Below are positions 13,813 through 18,195 of a DNA stretch of 18,195 bases, piece after piece. Source of the DNA: Chloroflexota bacterium. GTDB lineage: Bacteria > Chloroflexota > Dehalococcoidia > Plut-88900. The position numbers and the translations under genes were made by a program. The notes under the pieces were generated by a model that worked only from the letters and a program-made list of their open reading frames with translations, was not told the origin of the DNA and did not search any database. Location: the NCBI GenBank assembly GCA_022566235.1, contig JADFJI010000005.1, forward strand, positions 1 to 18,195. Reading direction: 5' to 3'. The number at the start of each line of letters is the position of its first letter. Position 1 is the first letter of the stretch.

Positions 13813-14721
13813 CTACCGTCGCCGCCCCAGGAACCGACCAAAAGGCCACCGAAGCCGGCCAGGCCTCATGGACCCAGCAAGATAGTCCACCATCTCTCCG
13901 TTTCCAGCCATTACCGGGGCTACCCAGCTACGGAGCTCCGCCGTTCCATCCGGGGCCGTACCTGAAGAGACGCTGAACCTGGTCAGCTTCTCCCACCTGC
14001 GCCGTTTGCGGTCAAATGTGAGGGCCTCGCCACCAGCTTCCTGGACCAGCACTACCCCCGCGACCACATCCCATATCCTGGGGGAAGAGAAGACAGCGAA
14101 TTGGAACACACCGTTGGAAGTCAAAGCCATCTCATAGGCCAGGCTCCCCGGGCCCCGGCCCTCACCCGTCGGTGATTTCCCACCCGCATTCCGGTGATAC
14201 ATAAGCCTGAACTCCCGGTGAAAGATGGATAGCTGTCCCGGTTGAGGGGTTGAGTTTTTGCTTACGGAGATGGAAGTCCCGTTCAAGAACGCCCCGTGGC
14301 CTTTCCTTGCGTTGTACACCGACCCCTGGCTCTTTCCAGGCCACGGGACCCAGATACACCCAACCACCGGGACCCCTAGGTGCAACACCCCTATAGATAC
14401 GCTGTAGATGGGCAGGCCGTTGATATAGTTCACGGTCCCGTCTAAAGGGTCCAAAACCCAGACGAAACCTGAGGAGCCCGCCTCCTGACTCGTCCCCTCC
14501 TCCCCCAGGATGCCGTGGTCAGGAAATCGCTTTTTAATGGCGTTTCTCAGGTATTCCTCGCTTTCCACATCGGCCTTGGATACCGGGTCAGATCTGTCTT
14601 TCGACTTGAACTGCACATCTATCACGCTGCCGAACTGGGACTCGAGTATCCGACCCGAGCCCTTGGCCAGCTCTATGGCGTGGGCCTCGATCTCCGCGAG
14701 TACAGCGTCATCTGCTTGCAT
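13813..14721 (-). CDS. Inositol monophosphatase family protein
   Basis: This 302-aa protein has the metal-binding motifs of the Mg2+/Li+-sensitive phosphatases: GEEG (73-76), DPLDGTVNYINGLP (91-104) with Asp91 and Asp94, and WDVVAGVVLVQEAGG (217-231) with Asp218. The family includes inositol monophosphatase, fructose-1,6-bisphosphatase and 3'-phosphoadenosine 5'-phosphate phosphatase types; NYINGLPIYSVSIG favours the inositol-monophosphatase/SuhB-like type. It is longer than E. coli SuhB because of a basic C-terminal tail rich in Arg (about 282-302) and a Gly/Pro-rich insert near 178-192. The ATG at 14721 lies 9 nt after the stop of the CinA-like gene on the same strand, so the two are probably one transcript. 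Confidence 0.87.
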   Translation of the reverse strand: MQADDAVLAEIEAHAIELAKGSGRILESQFGSVIDVQFKSKDRSDPVSKADVESEEYLRNAIKKRFPDHGILGEEGTSQEAGSSGFVWVLDPLDGTVNYINGLPIYSVSIGVLHLGVPVVGCIWVPWPGKSQGSVYNARKGHGAFLNGTSISVSKNSTPQPGQLSIFHREFRLMYHRNAGGKSPTGEGRGPGSLAYEMALTSNGVFQFAVFSSPRIWDVVAGVVLVQEAGGEALTFDRKRRRWEKLTRFSVSSGTAPDGTAELRSWVAPVMAGNGEMVDYLAGSMRPGRLRWPFGRFLGRRR

Positions 14722-14730
14722 ATTGAAGAC

Positions 14731-15252
14731 CTACCGGGGCCTCGATTCCTCCGGTGAGGTCATTACCACCTCTCTCACCAGCTTCAGTGCCTCCTCCGAG
14801 GCCTCTTCTCTGTTTTGACTGCGATCGCCCCTGAACAGGAAACGCCTGCACGTCTCCGAATCACCGGGGCCCGCCACCGCCAGGAAAAAGAGGCCTACCG
14901 GTTTGGCGGGGGTCGCCCCCCCAGGCCCCATGACCCCGGTGGCCGCGACCGCCAGGTCTGTGCCCAGAAGCTTCTTCACGCCCCGGGCCATGGCCAGGGC
15001 CGTGGCCTCGGCCACCGAGCCGTCTCTGATCATCATCTCCTTGGGCACCCCCAGAATCCGCTCCTTCACCTCGTTGGCGTAGGCCAGGACCCCCCCGACG
15101 AAATAGCCGGAGCTTCCAGCCACACTGGTCAGCCGGGTGGCGATCATCCCGGCGGTACACGCCTCAGCAACCGAAATGGTAAGCCCCCTGGACTTCAAAA
15201 GCTCTGCGACCTGGTCCTCTATCAAGCTGGCGCCCCCGTTGCGGCTACTCAT
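14731..15252 (-). CDS. CinA C-terminal domain protein (PncC-like nicotinamide-nucleotide amidase family)
   Basis: This 173-aa protein is the stand-alone CinA C-terminal domain. It shows SVAEACTAGMIATRLTSVAG (28-47), FVGGVLAYANEVKERILGV (51-69), DGSVAEATALAMARGV (77-92), ATGVMGPGGATPAKPVGLFF (108-127) and FRGDRSQNR (139-147). PncC deamidates nicotinamide mononucleotide to nicotinate mononucleotide for NAD recycling. The usual AESCTGG motif reads AEACTAG: Ala31 replaces the Ser I believe to be catalytic, so NMN deamidation is in doubt. The N-terminal molybdopterin-binding-like domain of full CinA is absent. The ATG at 15252 has no clear Shine-Dalgarno. A TATAAT promoter lies about 57 nt upstream. 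It is followed closely by the phosphatase gene. Confidence 0.85.
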   Translation of the reverse strand: MSSRNGGASLIEDQVAELLKSRGLTISVAEACTAGMIATRLTSVAGSSGYFVGGVLAYANEVKERILGVPKEMMIRDGSVAEATALAMARGVKKLLGTDLAVAATGVMGPGGATPAKPVGLFFLAVAGPGDSETCRRFLFRGDRSQNREEASEEALKLVREVVMTSPEESRPR

Positions 15253-15308
15253 CGACCCGGAAAAAGGGATGCTGATTCATGATGCAAAGGTTGAGGTCGC
15301 ATACCTTG

Positions 15309-15337
15309 ATTATAGTCTGTGGAGTCCCATACGGAAA
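15309..15337 (-). promoter_or_regulatory. Promoter of the CinA-like / phosphatase unit
   Basis: On the minus strand a consensus TATAAT is at 15309-15314, with a weak -35 (TTTCCG, 15332-15337) 17 bp upstream. The predicted leader is about 50 nt. Confidence 0.45.
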
Positions 15338-15414
15338 CCGAGGCCGAGGGGCAACAAGTTTCGGTATATAGCCGTTGATTGGGACTCAACAGCCAACCCA
15401 AAGCGAGGGCTAAA

Positions 15415-15513
15415 GGATAGGGGCCTGTCCTGCCTGCCAACGAAGGGAGCTTGCCTGCACTGAGCTAGTCGAAGTGTCGAAGGGCCTGTCCTTCCCAGGA
15501 AGGACAGGCCCTT
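15415..15513. repeat. Intergenic repeat region R3 with a 16-bp perfect palindrome
   Basis: The arm AAGGGCCTGTCCTTCC (15480-15495) is matched perfectly by its reverse complement at 15498-15513 with only CA between. Upstream blocks CCTGTCCTGCC, CGAAGGGAGC, TGAGCT and GTCGAAG recur in R2 in similar order. No T-run follows on either strand. The hairpin is downstream of the minus-strand lipoprotein gene and upstream of the CinA promoter, so it may act as an RNA 3'-end structure. Confidence 0.75.
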
Positions 15514-15539
15514 GCCATCGATAGTCGTGTCATCTATGG

Positions 15540-15557
15540 CCGTCCCGGCAGGGACGG
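15540..15557 (-). terminator. Hairpin just after the lipoprotein gene
   Basis: CCGTCCC (15540-15546) pairs with GGGACGG (15551-15557) around GGCA, starting 8 nt past the minus-strand stop. The stem is strong but without a U-tract, so it is a possible 3'-end stabiliser rather than a sure intrinsic terminator. Confidence 0.4.
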
Positions 15558-15565
15558 GTCACCCA

Positions 15566-16525
15566 TTAGTACAGGCCGCCTCCCGAAGTCTCCCCCGTGC
15601 CAAGAAGCAGGATTTTCTGAACGGTCACTTCCTCTCCCCTGCCATCGGATACCGTGAGGGTGATCCAGTAATCGTCGATGCCCGGGAAGAAGCTGGATAC
15701 CACCTGCCCCGTGGCCGTGTTGGGGTCGCCTCCGGTGAACTGCCATTGATATGTCAGGGGGTCGTCATCAGGGTCCGAGGCGGTGGCGGTGAACACGAAT
15801 TCGGTGGTGTAGTTGTCCCCCGGCGGGACTTCCAACGGATCGAAGGTGAAGTCGGCCGTCGGGGGTCTGTTAGCCACCGGCTCTGCGGTAGGCGTTGGTT
15901 GAGGAGCGGTGGTTGGTGCGTCTACCTGTCCCTGCGCCTGTAAGAACTCAAAAAAGGTAAGGGTTTCAGGATCACTGGTGTCAAAATGAGTAACTTGGGA
16001 TGAGATCTTACCGTCGGTGAACTCCGTAGTACCACTAACTATGATTCTCGATATCCCAAGCATGTTGAAAACAGGCCCCCCCCTTACCTCTTCCCGCCAC
16101 GTTACGGTGTTACCGGAAACCTCGGTATCAATTAAGGTGCCGGAAGAACCTCTAGCTATTGGTCTCGAAAACGCTTCCCTTATGGCTTCCTTGCCAGTGC
16201 ATCCCGCTCGACAGTGGCCTGCGTCACCCTGCAAAAAGGCATTCTCGGCGAAGAAAGACACCGCTGCGTCCACATCACCGGAGGCGGAGGCATCCATTCT
16301 CCCCTGAAGTAGCGCCACGAGGTCTTCTTCCATCGCTTCCGAGGTTGGAGTGGAAGGAACGGGGGTTGCAGTGGGGGGCACTGGGGTTGGCGCGGTAGGA
16401 GCCAAAGTTGCGACGGGGGCTGGGGCTGGAGTTGGCGTGGCCGCCTCGCCACAGGCCAGGCCTATGGCGACGAGAGCCACTATCAATGCTACTGCAATCA
16501 CAGATTTGCTACTAAGATATCTCAT
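15566..16525 (-). CDS. Lipoprotein with NTF2/SnoaL-like domain and PKD-like domain
   Basis: This 319-aa exported protein begins with a signal peptide (SVIAVALIVALVAIGLAC) whose lipobox Cys is residue 25. A Thr/Pro/Ala linker follows (29-62), then a SnoaL/NTF2-like alpha+beta domain (about 64-195; DLVALLQGRMDASASGDVDAAVSFFAENA at its start). A second Thr/Pro linker (202-218) leads to a PKD-like beta-sandwich (about 219-306) with NRPPTADFTFDP, ASDPDDDPLTYQWQF and YWITLTVSDGRG. Such Thr/Pro-linked lipoproteins sit on the outer face of the membrane. NTF2-like domains bind or turn over small molecules; PKD domains mediate surface contacts. Two Cys (105 and 109) in the first domain could form a disulfide. 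The binding partner is unknown. It stands alone between repeat-rich gaps. Confidence 0.8.
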   Translation of the reverse strand: MRYLSSKSVIAVALIVALVAIGLACGEAATPTPAPAPVATLAPTAPTPVPPTATPVPSTPTSEAMEEDLVALLQGRMDASASGDVDAAVSFFAENAFLQGDAGHCRAGCTGKEAIREAFSRPIARGSSGTLIDTEVSGNTVTWREEVRGGPVFNMLGISRIIVSGTTEFTDGKISSQVTHFDTSDPETLTFFEFLQAQGQVDAPTTAPQPTPTAEPVANRPPTADFTFDPLEVPPGDNYTTEFVFTATASDPDDDPLTYQWQFTGGDPNTATGQVVSSFFPGIDDYWITLTVSDGRGEEVTVQKILLLGTGETSGGGLY

Positions 16526-16594
16526 GTCGGCGTTTCATCCTCTCTGGTATGGATTGAGGCTCCCTGCTTATGGGAGGTGTCATTGAGGCTTGTG

Positions 16595-16639
16595 GATACC
16601 CTAGGTCATATAGCAGTCGATACCCGCAGGGCATATAGC
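16595..16639. repeat. Imperfect 20/21-nt direct repeat upstream of the lipoprotein gene
   Basis: GATACCCTAGGTCATATAGC (16595-16614) recurs as a 21-nt variant at 16619-16639, with start points 24 nt apart. On the minus strand each contains GCTATATG, which resembles a -10 element. Two inverted repeats adjoin: GCGATT-G-AATCGC (16638-16650) and CGCGGA...TCCGCG (16648-16670). The cluster is 70-145 nt upstream of the lipoprotein ATG and may be a control region. Confidence 0.5.
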
Positions 16640-16764
16640 GATTGAATCGCGGATAGAATCAGAGTCCGCGTACTCATACAGCCCTCGTAGTGAGAACGTT
16701 GCACCCGGCGATTGGTTAGCCGGATAAGGCCGCAGGTCGGCGCCTCAGGCTCAGGGCCCCAGGC

Positions 16765-17376
16765 CTAGCTCCCCACCTCGACCCTTATCTCTGTAGGGAC
16801 TCCGCTGTTGGTCTGGTTCTGGTCCTGGGGGCAGGCCGATACGCACACGTAAGAGTCCATCTCGGCCCGCATGACCACGTAGTCCCCGGGCCTGGTCTCT
16901 GGGGCCGCGATCCCTATGGCTCCATCGGAGGAGAGGGGAAAGCTGGTGAACAGGTTCACCGGTTGGGGAATCTCGACCCCCGGGATCCCGATGGCCTCCA
17001 TCTCCTTGCCCAGGTTCTCCTCGCAGCTTGCGTGCCACCCCTCCACCCCCAGCTCACGGTATCGACTGGGGTTGCAGGCGGCGAAGAGCATATCGTGGAT
17101 GCCCGGGGTATGGTCTACCACCAGTGTCATGATGGGGCGTCGCTCCTGGGTGTAGAAACCCTCACCCTCCAGGGGAAAGAGGCGGCTTATGGAGGGGCGA
17201 GTGTGCTCTGCGCTCAGGTACTCCTTGATGTTATCGACGTTGAAGGCGAAGAAGTCGGCGGCCTGGCCCCCCTTTACATCAATGACCTTGATCAGCTCAC
17301 CCTTGCTCACCCTGAAAGCCTTGCCCATTCGGGCCGGCACATCGTACTCCAGCCTTTTATTCGATAGCTCGGCCAT
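16765..17376 (-). CDS. DUF1989 family protein (urea carboxylase-associated family), intact copy
   Basis: This 203-aa protein is a complete DUF1989 member. Landmarks are the N-terminal beta-rich half with LIKVIDVKGGQAADFFAFN (28-46), ARMGKAFRVSKGE before it, HDMLFAACNPSRYRELGVEGWHASCEENL in the middle, a PQPVNLFTSFPLSSDG segment, PGDYVVMRAEMDSYVCVSACPQDQNQTNSG and a C-terminal IRVEV strand. Two subunits of this family form carboxyguanidine deiminase beside guanidine carboxylase; many others are uncharacterised, and no carboxylase or guanidine riboswitch is seen here. The AGGAGG 7 nt upstream fixes the ATG at 17376. It lies 42 nt after the M20 peptidase gene on the same strand, so the two probably share a transcript and pathway. 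It provides the reference for the interrupted copy at 7371. Confidence 0.88.
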   Translation of the reverse strand: MAELSNKRLEYDVPARMGKAFRVSKGELIKVIDVKGGQAADFFAFNVDNIKEYLSAEHTRPSISRLFPLEGEGFYTQERRPIMTLVVDHTPGIHDMLFAACNPSRYRELGVEGWHASCEENLGKEMEAIGIPGVEIPQPVNLFTSFPLSSDGAIGIAAPETRPGDYVVMRAEMDSYVCVSACPQDQNQTNSGVPTEIRVEVGS

Positions 17377-17418
17377 AATGTTGCCTCCTGAAACAGTGAC
17401 GGTTAAAAGCTGCCTTCT

Positions 17419-18195
17419 CTATCTATCCAGGTTACACACGTCCAGGGCCGTCAGGGCCAGGACCCTGGCGCACTGCTCCATCTCGCTTATATAGACGTAC
17501 ATATCCGGCTCCTCCTCGCTATCGTTTCCGCCCCCGGGCCCGTAGAGGACGCAGGGTATGCCCGCCTTCCACAGGTGACAGGTGTCGTCCCCCGAGTAGG
17601 ACAACGGCAGCACCGCGCCAATTGTCCTGGGAGGTGAGCCTGCGACCCGCTGATGGTGCCTGACCACCGCCTGCACAATATACTCGTCCTGGGGCACATC
17701 GAACGGTTCCATCACCAGGTGCCTGGAGCTCTTGAATCCCCTGGGAACAGGAATTTCGATCTCGTACTTCAGGTCCGGGTCCTGGGCCGCCAGTGGGGCC
17801 AGGGCCCTACGTATGTCGGCCACGATGCTCTCTACCGTCTGGCTGTGCACGAAGTGAACGTCCACGATGATGGTGCAGAAATCGGAGACGTAGTAGGGGT
17901 CCACCAGGTCATAGTCCTGGCCCCGTCCTCCGATTATGCTGCCGACGTTCAGCAACGGCATCGCGGGGAGGTCGGGACGTGGGACGTAGGTCATCTCCAT
18001 CTCCCTCAGGGCCCGGGTCATCTTCTCCATTTTTACGATGGCGTCTACCGACCCCTCAAGCTGGCTGATGTGCCGGGAGTAGCCGTAGGTGTGAATCGCC
18101 ATGTGGACTATGCCTACGTGGACCGTGGCGACGCTATCGGTGCCGAAAGGCTCGGTGACGACGGCCATGTCCGTCCTTACCCCCCGGTCCAGCAT
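17419..18195 (-). CDS. M20-family metallopeptidase / amidohydrolase, 5'-truncated by the window edge
   Basis: This is the C-terminal portion (258 residues visible) of an M20/ArgE/DapE/HyuC-like hydrolase; the first metal-ligand motifs lie beyond 18195 and the Met at the edge is not a supported start. It includes VVTEPFGTD (12-20), whose Glu is in the place of a metal ligand, the dimerisation-domain start VHVGIVHMAIHTYGYSRHIS (25-44), and the C-terminal YSGDDTCHLWKAGIPCVLYGPGGG. The final His ligand expected after the Gly-rich loop is not evident (NDSEEEPDMYVYISEM). Relatives remove acyl or carbamoyl groups from amino acids. The DUF1989 gene follows. Given the hydantoinase-like enzyme in the window, an N-carbamoyl-amino-acid hydrolase role is conceivable but unproven. 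Confidence 0.8.
   Translation of the reverse strand: MLDRGVRTDMAVVTEPFGTDSVATVHVGIVHMAIHTYGYSRHISQLEGSVDAIVKMEKMTRALREMEMTYVPRPDLPAMPLLNVGSIIGGRGQDYDLVDPYYVSDFCTIIVDVHFVHSQTVESIVADIRRALAPLAAQDPDLKYEIEIPVPRGFKSSRHLVMEPFDVPQDEYIVQAVVRHHQRVAGSPPRTIGAVLPLSYSGDDTCHLWKAGIPCVLYGPGGGNDSEEEPDMYVYISEMEQCARVLALTALDVCNLDR

Larger units (their letters stand above)
15253..15565. other. 313-nt non-coding gap with promoter and hairpin repeats
   Basis: No credible gene. From the left it holds the leader and promoter of the CinA-like gene, unassigned sequence to about 15410, then a repeat region R3 (15415-15513) with CCTGTCCTGCC, GAAGGGAGC and GTCGAAG blocks like those inside R2, a long perfect palindrome, and a shorter hairpin next to the lipoprotein stop codon. 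Confidence 0.6.

Noticed and set aside
15137..15463. 108-codon + strand frame in the CinA upstream region
   Set aside because: Half of it is antisense to the CinA-like gene and the rest crosses the repeat blocks; no ribosome-binding site or homology.
15480..15513. Rho-independent terminator
   Set aside because: The hairpin is very strong but no T-run follows on either strand, and it recurs in a repeat context, so it was called a repeat.

Overview
The window is a GC-rich, densely coded stretch of bacterial chromosome. Its gene content is chemo-organotrophic: two family III CoA-transferases, a MaoC-type half-dehydratase, a Glu/Leu dehydrogenase, a cyclic amidohydrolase, two DUF1989 proteins, an M20 amidohydrolase, and a DUF3090/SCO1664-family pair. 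That mix, together with recurrent hairpin-rich intergenic repeats, is most like a Chloroflexota genome of the Dehalococcoidia/SAR202 type. This placement is inference; there is no rRNA or other phylogenetic marker here. I see no rRNA, tRNA, CRISPR, transposase or phage gene.

Layout. 1-152 holds stacked hairpins and repeat copy R1. 153-605 (+) is a FAS1-like/MaoC dehydratase half. 609-1856 (-) and 2000-3223 (-) are two CaiB/BaiF CoA-transferases. 3224-3599 is non-coding with repeat copy R2. 3600-4889 (-) is an amino-acid dehydrogenase and 5177-5761 (+) a stand-alone DEDDy-type exonuclease domain. 5788-7212 (-) is a dihydropyrimidinase/hydantoinase-like enzyme, divergent from a + strand run of DUF1989 (7371-7979, with an in-frame TGA), a Thr-type sulfatase homologue (8003-9388) and a zinc alcohol dehydrogenase (9445-10446). 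Then come DinB-like (-), MscS-like channel (-), DUF3090 plus SCO1664-family kinase-like pair (+), an inositol-monophosphatase-family enzyme and a CinA C-terminal/PncC-like protein (both -), a second repeat-rich gap, a lipoprotein with NTF2-like and PKD domains (-), a second DUF1989 protein (-) and a 5'-truncated M20 peptidase (-).

The most interesting point is the first DUF1989 gene. The frame is intact on both sides of a single TGA at 7668-7670. That TGA aligns exactly with a cysteine codon of the second DUF1989 protein in the same window. It is followed, after 12 nt, by a 9-bp hairpin with a GAC triloop whose first G lies 21 nt past the TGA, the geometry expected of a bacterial SECIS. It may be an undescribed selenocysteine-containing DUF1989 protein. 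A competing explanation is that TGC became TGA by copying from an adjacent near-identical 10-mer.

Working together (inference): the hydantoinase-like enzyme, the two DUF1989 proteins and the M20 amidohydrolase all belong to families acting on C-N bonds of ureides, carbamoyl or guanidino compounds. The amino-acid dehydrogenase could process the resulting amino acid or ammonia, and the CoA-transferases and dehydratase could handle the carbon skeletons. No single operon joins all of them.
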